64,000 nucleotides of DNA from CAIWHR01 sp963809965 (GTDB lineage: Bacteria > Pseudomonadota > Gammaproteobacteria > Burkholderiales > Casimicrobiaceae), in the NCBI GenBank assembly GCA_963809965.1, contig CAWELU010000001.1, positions 288,608 to 352,607 of the forward strand, written 5' to 3'. The translations under genes were made by a program, and so were the position numbers. The notes under the pieces are model-generated. The model was not told the origin of the DNA and did not search any database. It saw nothing but the letters and a program-made list of their open reading frames with translations. The stretch's first letter is position 1. Each line of letters opens with the position of its first letter. Of the stretch, positions 34,804 to 44,223 are shown piece after piece.

Positions 34804-34819
34804 TGGCATAGTTCTCGCT
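34804..34819 (+). promoter_or_regulatory. Sigma-54 promoter of glnA
   Basis: TGGCAT-A-GTTC-TCGCT. The invariant GG (34805-34806) and GC (34817-34818) are ten bases apart, as sigma-54 requires. Predicted start at about 34830, 55 bases before the ATG. Confidence 0.78.
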
Positions 34820-34884
34820 GATACCATTCCGCTTTTTTGCAACGCACCCAAATTCCCCCGTTTCGCTTCGTTCAGGAGAGTCGC

Positions 34885-36297
34885 ATGACCAGTGCCCACG
34901 ACGTGCTCAAGATGCTCAAGGACAAGGAGGTCAAGTTCGTGGACCTTCGCTTCACCGACACGCGTGGCAAGGAGCAGCATGTATCCGTTCCCGTGAAGCA
35001 GTTCGGCATGGAAAAGTTCGAGGGCGGCCATGCCTTCGATGGGTCATCGATTGCCGGGTGGAAAGGAATCCAGGCGTCCGACATGCTGCTGATGCCGGAC
35101 CCCATGAGCGCGTACATCGATCCATTCACGGACGAGACGACGCTCAACATCACCTGCGACGTAGTGGAGCCCTCGGACGGAAAAGGCTACGAGCGCGACC
35201 CGCGCTCGCTCGCGAAGCGGGCCGAAGCCTACCTGAAGTCGACCGGTTTTGGCGACACCGCGTATTTCGGACCCGAGCCCGAGTTCTTCATCTTCGATGC
35301 GGTCGAGTGGTCGGTGGACATGTCGGGCAGCTACTGCAAGGTGTTCTCGTCCGAGGCCGCGTGGTCGTCCGCCGAGAAATTCGAGGGTGGCAACATGGGC
35401 CATCGCCCTTCGGTCAAGGGCGGCTACTTTCCGGTTCCGCCGGTCGATTCACTGCAGGACATCCGTTCGGCGATCTGTCTCGCACTCGAACAGATGGGCG
35501 TCGAGGTGGAAGTGCATCACCACGAAGTCGCGAATGCGGGCCAGTGCGAGATCGGCACCAAGTTCGCGCCGCTGGTCCAGCGCGCCGACTGGCTGCAGAT
35601 GCTGAAATACGCGGTCCACAACACCGCGCACGCCTACGGGAAGACGGCGACGTTCATGCCGAAGCCGATCGTCGGCGACAACGGCTCGGGCATGCATTGC
35701 CATCAGTCGGTCTGGAAGGACGGCAAGAACCTGTTCGCCGGCGACGGCTACTCCGGGTTGTCGGAGTTCGCGCTGTATTACATCGGCGGCGTGATCAAGC
35801 ACGCGAAGGCGCTGAACGCGATCACCAATCCGGGCACCAATTCGTACAAGCGCCTGGTGCCGGGCTTCGAGGCGCCGATCAACCTCGCCTACTCCGCGCG
35901 CAATCGGTCGGCGGCCATTCGCATCCCGTATGTCGCGAATCCGAAGGGCCGCCGGATCGAAGTGCGTTTCCCGGACCCGACCTGCAACCCGTATCTCGGC
36001 TTCACCGCGATGCTGATGGCGGGCCTGGATGGCGTGCAGAACAAGATCCATCCGGGCGACCCGATGGACAAGAACCTTTACGACCTCGAGCCGCACGAAG
36101 CGGCAAAGGTGCCACACCCCTGCGCTTCGCTCGACGAAGCGCTGGACAACCTCAGTCGCGATCGCGCGTTCCTCACCAAGGGCGGCGTGTTCACCGACGA
36201 CATGCTCGACGCCTACGTCGCGCTCAAGATGGAGGAAGTCACACGCTTCCGCATGACCACGCATCCCATCGAGTACGACATGTACTACTCGCTGTAA
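34885..36297 (+). CDS. glnA: Glutamine synthetase type I
   Basis: Assimilates ammonium into glutamine in the cytoplasm as a dodecamer. 470 residues. The beta-grasp N-terminus contains F-V-D-L-R-F-T-D-T-R-G-K-E-Q-H. Metal and ATP sites include F-D-G-S-S-I-A-G-W, E-P-E-F-F-I-F-D, N-A-G-Q-C-E-I-G-T-K-F and H-C-H-Q-S-V-W. The adenylylation tyrosine is in K-N-L-Y-D-L-E-P. AGGAGA lies five bases before ATG 34885. Transcription is predicted from the sigma-54 promoter under NtrC, whose genes follow 760 bases downstream. Confidence 0.98.
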   Translation: MTSAHDVLKMLKDKEVKFVDLRFTDTRGKEQHVSVPVKQFGMEKFEGGHAFDGSSIAGWKGIQASDMLLMPDPMSAYIDPFTDETTLNITCDVVEPSDGKGYERDPRSLAKRAEAYLKSTGFGDTAYFGPEPEFFIFDAVEWSVDMSGSYCKVFSSEAAWSSAEKFEGGNMGHRPSVKGGYFPVPPVDSLQDIRSAICLALEQMGVEVEVHHHEVANAGQCEIGTKFAPLVQRADWLQMLKYAVHNTAHAYGKTATFMPKPIVGDNGSGMHCHQSVWKDGKNLFAGDGYSGLSEFALYYIGGVIKHAKALNAITNPGTNSYKRLVPGFEAPINLAYSARNRSAAIRIPYVANPKGRRIEVRFPDPTCNPYLGFTAMLMAGLDGVQNKIHPGDPMDKNLYDLEPHEAAKVPHPCASLDEALDNLSRDRAFLTKGGVFTDDMLDAYVALKMEEVTRFRMTTHPIEYDMYYSL

Positions 36298-36336
36298 ACG
36301 CGGGCATTTCGCTGCGGGTTTCCAGGCGTACGGCGA

Positions 36337-36365
36337 GGGGCGGACCGCAAGGCCCGTCCCTTTTT
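36337..36365 (+). terminator. Rho-independent terminator of glnA
   Basis: A ten-base stem, GGGGCGGACC against GGCCCGTCCC with one wobble and one mismatch, a GCAA tetraloop, then five T. Confidence 0.85.
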
Positions 36366-36392
36366 GCTCGGGCTGGCGTTTACCCCTACACT
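36364..36392 (+). promoter_or_regulatory. Putative sigma-70 promoter of the DUF4124 gene
   Basis: TTGCTC and TACACT with a 17-base spacer. It begins in the T tract of the glnA terminator, so one unit stops where the next begins. Confidence 0.5.
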
Positions 36393-36456
36393 CGATACCG
36401 TGCGCTCCATCTGTCGCCGTTGGCATCGACGATCCGTCGCGGTTTCTCGCCGCGCA

Positions 36457-36939
36457 GTGCTGCGTTCAACGCTCGGTCGCGTGCTGCTGCTCGTGGCCTT
36501 GACCACTGCCCACCAGGCGGTGGCGGACATCTGCAAGTATGTGGATGCCGACGGCAATGTCCACTACTCGAACCTGCCACCGGAAAAAGGCTGGCGCCGG
36601 CTCTCATGCACTTCGGGGGACGAGGGATCCGGCAAGCGCCCCTCCGGCGCCTCCGCGCGCTCGACGCCCTCGCCGGCCGGCTTTCCGCGCGTCGATCCGG
36701 ATACGCAGAAGAACCGCGACGACGTCCGCCGCAAAGTGTTGAACGACGAGCTCGCTGCGGAGGAAAAGCTGCTCGCCGATGCCCGTACGCAGTACGCGGA
36801 CGGCGCGCCGGCGCCGCTGGCGGATGAGCGTGCAGACGCCGAGAAATACCGCGCGCGCATCGGACGGCTGCGCCAAGCCGTCGCCATCCACGAGAAGAAT
36901 GTCGAGGCGCTGAAGAAGGAGCTCGCCACGGTCAAGTGA
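36457..36939 (+). CDS. Secreted DUF4124 protein with C-terminal coiled coil
   Basis: 160 residues from GTG 36457, chosen because it gives a clean signal peptide (M-L-R-S-T-L-G-R-V-L-L-L-V-A-L, cleaved near A-V-A-D). GTG 36400 is an alternative. Mature residues carry the DUF4124 pattern I-C-K-Y-V-D-A-D-G-N-V-H-Y-S-N-L-P-P. A low-complexity Ser/Pro linker and a charged helix (E-E-K-L-L-A-D-A-R to K-K-E-L-A-T-V-K) follow. Function unknown. The gene lies between glnA and ntrB but has its own promoter. Confidence 0.75.
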   Translation: MLRSTLGRVLLLVALTTAHQAVADICKYVDADGNVHYSNLPPEKGWRRLSCTSGDEGSGKRPSGASARSTPSPAGFPRVDPDTQKNRDDVRRKVLNDELAAEEKLLADARTQYADGAPAPLADERADAEKYRARIGRLRQAVAIHEKNVEALKKELATVK

Positions 36940-37054
36940 AACGCGTTCCCGCGCGTATCGGTCGGCGCGGATATTGCTAATGCAGTCATGTCGGCGTCTC
37001 GCCGTCGGCGAATCCGCGACGATACCCCTCCCGATCTTGGACCCAGACGTCTCG

Positions 37055-38143
37055 ATGCGACCCGTCCGCGAGCATGCGCAAGCCGCCTACCCGGGTCTCG
37101 AACTGCTGGCCACGGCGGTGCTGCTTCTCGATGCCGCACGTCGCGTGATCTATGTCAATCCGGCGGCCGAAAACCTCTTTGCGCTGTCGCGCAAGCACCT
37201 GATCGGACAGCCTCCGGACCAGATCTTTTCCGATGCCGCAGGACTATTGACGGCCATAAGCAAGGCAGTCGAAAGCGGTGCCGCCTATACCGAGCAGGAA
37301 CTCGAGCTGGGGGTAAACGGCAAGCCCAGGCTCCATCTCACCTGCACCGTTTCGCCGGTCGACAGCGGCAATGCCACGCTGCTGCTCGAGTTCCGGCACA
37401 TCGATCAGCAGCTGAAGATCGCGCGCGAGGAGCGTCTGAACGAGCAGCAGCAGGCGAATCGCGAGCTCGTGCGCAATCTCGCGCACGAGATCAAGAATCC
37501 GCTCGGCGGAATCCGGGGCGCGGCGCAACTGCTCGAGCGAGAGCTGGATCGACCGCAGCTGATCGAATACACGCAGGTCGTGATCGGCGAGGCGGACCGG
37601 CTCCAGTCGCTGGTGAACCGGCTGCTGACACCGCACCGGCTGCCCACGTACCGGCGCACGAACATCCACGAGGTCCTGGTGCGGGTGAAGGGCGTGGTTC
37701 AGGCGGAGTTTCCCCAGGTGGCCGTGGTCAGCGACTTCGATATCAGCCTGCCGGAGTTCGACGCCGACCCCGAGCAGCTCACGCAGGCGGTGCTCAACAT
37801 CGTGCGCAACGCGGCGCAAGCGCTCGTCAAGGCCACGGCGGATCCGCGAATTCGCCTCACTACCCGCGTCGCGCGCTACGTGACGCTTGCCAAGAAGCGC
37901 CATCGGCTCGCCGTCGCCGTCGCGATCGTGGACAACGGGCCCGGCATTCCGGAAGCGATTCGCGACCGGATCTTCTTTCCGTTGGTGTCTGGGCGCGAAG
38001 GCGGTACGGGGCTCGGGCTTACGCTCGCGCAGGCGTTCGTGGCGCAGCACGGCGGCACCATCGAGTGCGACAGCGCCCCGGGTCGCACGGAGTTCACGAT
38101 CCTGTTGCCGCTCGCTTCCGGTCGAGCTGGCGCCACGCGATGA
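37055..38143 (+). CDS. glnL: Nitrogen regulation sensor kinase NtrB
   Basis: Cytoplasmic histidine kinase/phosphatase controlling NtrC under PII. 362 residues from ATG 37055. An N-terminal PAS domain (A-V-L-L-L-D-A-A-R-R-V-I-Y-V-N-P-A-A-E) is followed by the H box N-L-A-H-E-I-K-N-P-L-G-G. The N box is in L-N-I-V-R-N-A-A-Q-A, then come D-N-G-P-G-I and G-G-T-G-L-G-L-T-L. ATG 36980 is another possible start, and neither has a clear Shine-Dalgarno. ntrC follows after 49 bases. Confidence 0.93.
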   Translation: MRPVREHAQAAYPGLELLATAVLLLDAARRVIYVNPAAENLFALSRKHLIGQPPDQIFSDAAGLLTAISKAVESGAAYTEQELELGVNGKPRLHLTCTVSPVDSGNATLLLEFRHIDQQLKIAREERLNEQQQANRELVRNLAHEIKNPLGGIRGAAQLLERELDRPQLIEYTQVVIGEADRLQSLVNRLLTPHRLPTYRRTNIHEVLVRVKGVVQAEFPQVAVVSDFDISLPEFDADPEQLTQAVLNIVRNAAQALVKATADPRIRLTTRVARYVTLAKKRHRLAVAVAIVDNGPGIPEAIRDRIFFPLVSGREGGTGLGLTLAQAFVAQHGGTIECDSAPGRTEFTILLPLASGRAGATR

Positions 38144-38192
38144 TGACGAACGCAGCGGCGCCGGGCCGCGCGAACCGGTGCGGAGCCTCGCC

Positions 38193-39632
<1,440 letters not shown>

Positions 39633-39804
39633 CGCCGGCTCGGGTTCTCGGCGTCGCAGCGACCGGACAGAACGGGCAATCCACCCAAGTCGGAGCGCGG
39701 GCGCGCTTCGCCATACGCGCCTGGCGAGCAGGAAGGTGTCCTGCACCGCATTCCCCGCGCCATGCGCGTACTGTACCCCGCGATGCGATTGAAGGCGCAA
39801 AACA

Positions 39805-40593
39805 TCAGGTCGCGAGCTCGGCGATTACCGGCGCGTGGTCCGATGGCTTTTCCCCCTTCCGCGCATTGCGATCGATCCGACATGCTTTGCATTTCGCCGC
39901 GAGGACGCTCGACAGCAGGATATGGTCGATCCTGAGCCCATGATTTTTCGGAAAGGCAAGCTGCCGGTAGTCCCACCAGCTGAACGTCTGCTCCGGCTGC
40001 TCGAACAGCCGGAAGCTGTCCACAAGACCGAGCGCGGTCCAATCTGCGAAAACGCGACGCTCCGGATCCGAGCACAGCACCTGCCCGCGCCAGAGGACCG
40101 GATCGTGGACGTCGCGGTCTTCGGGCGCGATGTTGAGATCACCGACGAGCGCGAGCGAGGGATGCCGCGCGATTTCGCTCTTCAGAAACGCGCTGGCCGC
40201 ACGGCACCATTCGAGCTTGTACCGGTACTTGTCCGAATCGACCGCCTGGCCATTGGGCACGTAGAAGCAGATGAAGCGCTTATCGGCGATTGTCGCTGCA
40301 ATCACGCGTTTCTGTTCATCGTCGAACCCGGGCAGCGCGGTGAGGATGTCGGTCGCGGCGCCGGCGCCGTCGCGCACCAGCAGCGCGACACCGTTATACG
40401 TGCGTTGGCCGGAACAGTGCGCAGCGTAGCCCGCGTCGGCGAGCGCCCGATGCGGAAATTTCGGGTTCTCGATTTTGGTTTCCTGCAGGCACAGGACGTC
40501 GGGCGCTTCGACGCCGAGCCAGCCGACGAGCCGCGGCAGGCGGACGTTGAGCGAGTTGACGTTCCAGGTGGCAATTTTCACGCTGGAACTCAC
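39805..40593 (-). CDS. xth: Exodeoxyribonuclease III
   Basis: AP endonuclease and 3'-5' exonuclease for base-excision repair. 262 residues. Motifs are I-A-T-W-N-V-N-S-L, L-Q-E-T-K, G-D-L-N-I-A-P-E-D-R-D-V, L-R-I-D-H-I-L and S-D-H-A-P-V, covering the metal and catalytic Asn/Asp/His residues. GTG start at 40593, with an internal GTG at 40581 as an option. It faces ntrC across a 172-base gap in which I see no feature. Confidence 0.95.
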   Translation of the reverse strand: MSSSVKIATWNVNSLNVRLPRLVGWLGVEAPDVLCLQETKIENPKFPHRALADAGYAAHCSGQRTYNGVALLVRDGAGAATDILTALPGFDDEQKRVIAATIADKRFICFYVPNGQAVDSDKYRYKLEWCRAASAFLKSEIARHPSLALVGDLNIAPEDRDVHDPVLWRGQVLCSDPERRVFADWTALGLVDSFRLFEQPEQTFSWWDYRQLAFPKNHGLRIDHILLSSVLAAKCKACRIDRNARKGEKPSDHAPVIAELAT

Positions 40594-40653
40594 TCGCCTC
40601 GCTACGACCGAAGGCGAGTACCTGGCCGTTAGCGCTCGCGCATTGCCCTGACG

Positions 40654-41256
40654 CTATTCCTTCGGATACCCGCCGCTTGGCGCCGTCGCCTGCGGTGGCG
40701 TGTCGGCGCGCGGGGCCGAAGGCGCCACCGGCGGCTCGACGGGACCGCGTACCGGAGTCGCACGTCTGGATGGTGGCGTCTTCGGGTAGCCGGCTTCGTC
40801 GAGCAATGCGTTCCATCGCGCTTCGTTGTAGCCCCTGGCCATCAGTTTGTCGCCGACCTGCAGCACGGGCGCCTGGAGCTCGCCGGTGAGCTTTTGCAGC
40901 CGCTCGGCGCCCTTCGGATCCTCGACATTGACGGTGGCAAACGGCACACCGCGGCGATTGAGCAACGCCTCCGCGCTCTCGCAGAATTCCCCGCAGGCAA
41001 AGGTGAAGAGGGTCACCGGGAAGCGCTCCTGCGCCTGCTGCGTGGCGATCGACACCTTGTTGCTCTCGATGAAGTTGGGCGTGACGCGCTTTGCCTGCAC
41101 GTCCGTGGAGTCCGACGGCGGCGGCCGGTCGGTGTAGACGACGTGGCCGTCCTTGTCGACATAGCGGTAGACCTGCTGGCCCTGCGCGGCGACGCTTGCG
41201 GCGAGGACCAACGCAAGTGCGCTGCAGGCGAGCGCGATGCGGCCCGATGATGACAT
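40654..41256 (-). CDS. Secreted DUF4124-glutaredoxin fusion protein
   Basis: 200 residues. A signal peptide (cleaved near V-A-A-Q) and a DUF4124 module (V-Y-R-Y-V-D-K-D-G-H-V-V-Y-T-D-R-P-P-P) come first. A glutaredoxin-like domain follows (V-T-L-F-T-F-A-C-G-E-F-C-E-S-A-E-A-L-L-N). The redox pair is spaced C-x3-C rather than C-x2-C. The cis-proline is in L-Q-A-P-V-L-Q-V-G. A Pro-rich tail ends it. ATG 41256 has AAGGAGGAG upstream, the strongest Shine-Dalgarno here. Periplasmic thiol chemistry is likely, but the partner is unknown. Confidence 0.8.
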   Translation of the reverse strand: MSSSGRIALACSALALVLAASVAAQGQQVYRYVDKDGHVVYTDRPPPSDSTDVQAKRVTPNFIESNKVSIATQQAQERFPVTLFTFACGEFCESAEALLNRRGVPFATVNVEDPKGAERLQKLTGELQAPVLQVGDKLMARGYNEARWNALLDEAGYPKTPPSRRATPVRGPVEPPVAPSAPRADTPPQATAPSGGYPKE

Positions 41257-41279
41257 CACGACTCCTCCTTGGTTCGGCG

Positions 41280-43349
41280 TCATGCCGGACTGACCATCCC
41301 ATTATGCCGCAGAAGGGCGTCGAGCTGGGGCGAGCGGCCTCGAAAGGCCACGAACGATTCCATCGCGCCGCGACTGCCGCCGCGGGCAAGCACTTCGTCC
41401 CGGAACTTGGCGCCGACGTCGCTCGAGAGCACGCCGGTCTCCTCGAACAGGGCAAAGGCGTCCGCCGCGAGCACCTCGGCCCATTTGTAGCTGTAGTAGC
41501 CGGCCGCGTAGCCGCCGGCAAAGATGTGTGCGAACGACTGCATGAAGCGATCGTATGCCGCCCACGGTGCGACGGCGATCTCTCGGCGCACCGCATCCAG
41601 CAGCGATTGCGGCGAGACGCCGCTTCGCGGGTCGAAGTCCGAGTGCACGAGGATGTCGAACAACGCGAACTCGAGATGCCGCATGGTGGCAAGGCCGCTC
41701 TGGAAATTCTTCGCCGCGCGCATCCGATCGAACAGCTCGCGCGGCAGCGGCCGGCCCCGTTCCTCGCCCGGATCGACGCACGCCGTCATCTCTCGCAGTA
41801 CCTCCCATTCCCAGCAATAGTTCTCCATGAACTGGCTCGGCAATTCGACGGCGTCCCACTCCACGCCCTGGATACCGGAAACGCCGGCGACGTCGACGCG
41901 CGTGAGGAGCTGGTGGAGTCCATGCCCGAACTCGTGGAAAAGCGTGATGACTTCCCGGTGCGTGAACGTCGGCGGCTCGCCGTCGACCGCGGCGGACAGG
42001 TTGCACACCAGGTACGCGACCGGGTGCTGCACCCGTTCCCGGTCGCGGCGGCGGTTGATCGCATCGTCCATCCATGCCCCGCCCTGCTTGCCCGGCCGCG
42101 CGTAATTGTCGAGATAGAACTGCCCCACGAGCGCCCCCGCGCGATCGACCAGATCGTAGAAGCGCACCATGGGGTGCCACGTCGGCGCGACGCTTGCCCG
42201 GACCTCGACGCCAAAGAGGGTCTTGGCCACCCGGAACAGCCCGGCCAGGACCCGGTCCTCGGGGAAATACCGGCGGATCTGCTGTTCGGTGAACGCAAAG
42301 CGCCTCGACTTGAGTTTCTCCGACGCGTAGGCGAGGTCCCAGGGTGCCAGCTCGGGCAGACCGAGGTCGTCGCGCGCGAACGCCATGACCTCCGCATAAT
42401 CCCGCTCGGCATAGGGTCTCGCGCGCGTCGCAAGGTCCCGCAGGAAGGCGAGCACTTCGTCAACACTTCGCGCCATCTTGGGGACGAGGGAGACCTCGGC
42501 ATGATGGGCGTAGCCCAGCAACTGCGCGGCCTCGTGGCGCAACTCGAGCAGGCGCCGGATGATCGGCGCGTTATCCTGTCCGGTCGAGTTGCCGAGATCC
42601 GATGCCCGGGTAGCGTACGCGCGGTGCATCCGCGCGCGCAGCTCGCGATTGTCGGCGTACGTGATGACCGGCAGGTAGCAGGGCATCCGCAGCGTCAGCT
42701 TGTATCCTTCGCGCCCATCGGCGGAAGCGGCGGCACGCGCCTCCGCGAGCGTGGCAGGCGGCACGCCGGCGAGCTCGGCTTCGCTCTCGACGTAGAGGGC
42801 CCAATCGTTGGTCGCGTCGAGCAGGTTGTCGTCGAAGCGCGCCGCGAGGTCGGAATGTTCCTGCTGGATTGCCTTCAAGCGTGCCTTGCGTTCGACGGGA
42901 AGGTCGGCTCCGCCCAGCCGGAAGTCGCGCAGCTCGTTTTGGATCGCCCGCTGCTTCGCCGCTTCGAGCGTCGCAAACGACGGCGCCGCCGCGAGCGCCT
43001 TGTAACGCGCGTAGAGGCCCGGATGCTGCGCGAGGTCGGCATGGAACGCACTGACCTTCGGCAGACCGGCGTGATAGGCATCGCGCAACGCCGGGGTGCT
43101 CGCCACGGAGTTGAGGTGCCGCACCGCGCCCCACGCGCGATCGATGCGGTCCAGCGGCTCCGCAAGCGGTTCGGCGACCGAGTCCCAAGTCGCGGGCCCG
43201 GTATCCGCGGCGACTGATTCCACCGCGTTTCTCGCTTGCGCAAGCAACACATCGAGCGCGGGCATCACGTGCTCGGCCCGGATGAGGTCGAAACGAGGCA
43301 AGCCGGAGAAATCGAGCAGCGGGTTGTTCGGTGTGGCAGGATTCGTCAT
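41280..43349 (-). CDS. prlC: Oligopeptidase A
   Basis: Cytoplasmic M3 zinc metallopeptidase that degrades signal peptides and other short peptides. 689 residues. The zinc motif is in L-F-H-E-F-G-H-G-L-H-Q, and the distal Glu is in the family position. The C-terminal part ends with F-R-G-R-S-P-Q-L-D-A-L-L-R-H-N-G. Its ATG overlaps the murU stop (ATGA, 43349-43346), so it is coupled to the recycling genes upstream. Confidence 0.95.
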   Translation of the reverse strand: MTNPATPNNPLLDFSGLPRFDLIRAEHVMPALDVLLAQARNAVESVAADTGPATWDSVAEPLAEPLDRIDRAWGAVRHLNSVASTPALRDAYHAGLPKVSAFHADLAQHPGLYARYKALAAAPSFATLEAAKQRAIQNELRDFRLGGADLPVERKARLKAIQQEHSDLAARFDDNLLDATNDWALYVESEAELAGVPPATLAEARAAASADGREGYKLTLRMPCYLPVITYADNRELRARMHRAYATRASDLGNSTGQDNAPIIRRLLELRHEAAQLLGYAHHAEVSLVPKMARSVDEVLAFLRDLATRARPYAERDYAEVMAFARDDLGLPELAPWDLAYASEKLKSRRFAFTEQQIRRYFPEDRVLAGLFRVAKTLFGVEVRASVAPTWHPMVRFYDLVDRAGALVGQFYLDNYARPGKQGGAWMDDAINRRRDRERVQHPVAYLVCNLSAAVDGEPPTFTHREVITLFHEFGHGLHQLLTRVDVAGVSGIQGVEWDAVELPSQFMENYCWEWEVLREMTACVDPGEERGRPLPRELFDRMRAAKNFQSGLATMRHLEFALFDILVHSDFDPRSGVSPQSLLDAVRREIAVAPWAAYDRFMQSFAHIFAGGYAAGYYSYKWAEVLAADAFALFEETGVLSSDVGAKFRDEVLARGGSRGAMESFVAFRGRSPQLDALLRHNGMVSPA

Positions 43350-44137
43350 CGGCTCGTTGATCCGGTTGCGGGGCTTGCGATTCGCTCACGAAGCGCGGCA
43401 TCGAGCGCCGCGAGATCGCCGGGGGTGCCTGCATTCGCCCAAGGGCCGGTGTAGAGCTCGCCGGACACTAGGCCCGCCGCGATCCAGCGGTGGAAGAAGG
43501 GCAGCAATTTGAGTTTCACCCCGCGGGGAAGTTCACGGAACAGTGCCGTGTCGTAGATCCCGATGTTGCCGAACGTGCGACAAACGAGGCCGGATGCGCC
43601 CGGATGCATCGCCGGCATCCCGACGCGAGCGGGCGCGCTTGCGTCCGCACCTGGGCCCCCCGTGGGCTCGATAAGCGTGAAGTCACCGCCCGGGTGATGC
43701 GAGGGGTTGGGCACCATCACCAGGTGTACCCGCGGGACGTTCGCGTCGCGGATCATTGCCATCGCCCGTGCGCGCAGCGCTGCATAGTCGAACGCGGTCC
43801 AGATATCTCCGCTCACGATCAGCGCGGGGCCAGGCGGCAGCAATGGTACGGCAGACGCGATGCCGCCGGCGGTTTCCAGCGCCTCCGGCTCGATCGACCA
43901 GCGGAGCTCGACCCCCAAGGCTGCGCCGTCGCCGAGCGCCGCGACCAGCCGGTCGGCGAGGTGCGCGGCGTTGATCACGATAGTCCGAAATCCTGCCCGG
44001 GCAAGCGCTTCGATCTGCCGAGTGATCAGCGGCTTCCCCGCGACTTCGAGGAGCGGCTTGGGAACGGTGTCCGACAATGGCCGCATCCGCTCGCCACGGC
44101 CGGCCGCGAGGATCATTGCTCCGATCGTCGCCGACAT
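43346..44137 (-). CDS. murU: N-acetylmuramate alpha-1-phosphate uridylyltransferase
   Basis: Makes UDP-MurNAc in peptidoglycan recycling that bypasses de novo, fosfomycin-sensitive synthesis. 263 residues. The nucleotidyltransferase start is A-M-I-L-A-A-G-R-G-E-R-M-R-P-L-S-D-T-V-P-K-P. The catalytic metal Asp is in I-V-S-G-D-I-W, with N-A-G-T-P in the C-terminal part. ATG 44137 sits one base after a nine-pair hairpin (44139-44171). amgK lies immediately upstream, as in Pseudomonas. Confidence 0.9.
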   Translation of the reverse strand: MSATIGAMILAAGRGERMRPLSDTVPKPLLEVAGKPLITRQIEALARAGFRTIVINAAHLADRLVAALGDGAALGVELRWSIEPEALETAGGIASAVPLLPPGPALIVSGDIWTAFDYAALRARAMAMIRDANVPRVHLVMVPNPSHHPGGDFTLIEPTGGPGADASAPARVGMPAMHPGASGLVCRTFGNIGIYDTALFRELPRGVKLKLLPFFHRWIAAGLVSGELYTGPWANAGTPGDLAALDAALRERIASPATGSTSR

Positions 44138-44138
44138 A

Positions 44139-44179
44139 TCAGTACCCGCCCGGCCGTCCGAAGGGTACTGACTGTACCC
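44139..44179 (-). promoter_or_regulatory. Alternative hairpins abutting the murU start
   Basis: In the mRNA sense three arms follow one another: GGGTAC (44179-44174), TCAGTACCC (44171-44163) and GGGTACTGA (44147-44139). The middle arm can pair with either neighbour (six or nine pairs) but not both. The nine-pair form ends one base before the murU ATG and leaves no free Shine-Dalgarno. Further upstream, at 44183-44213 on the plus strand, lies a G-rich stretch. Confidence 0.45.
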
Positions 44180-44223
44180 ATTGGGGGGGCAGCGAACGTA
44201 GTGAGCGTGGGGGTCGTTTCATC

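Larger units (their letters stand above)
34479..34884 (+). other. 406-base regulatory gap upstream of glnA
   Basis: AT-richer than its surroundings, with no gene. It contains, in order, a possible weak sigma-70 promoter, two NtrC-type sites and a sigma-54 promoter, listed separately. Confidence 0.8.
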
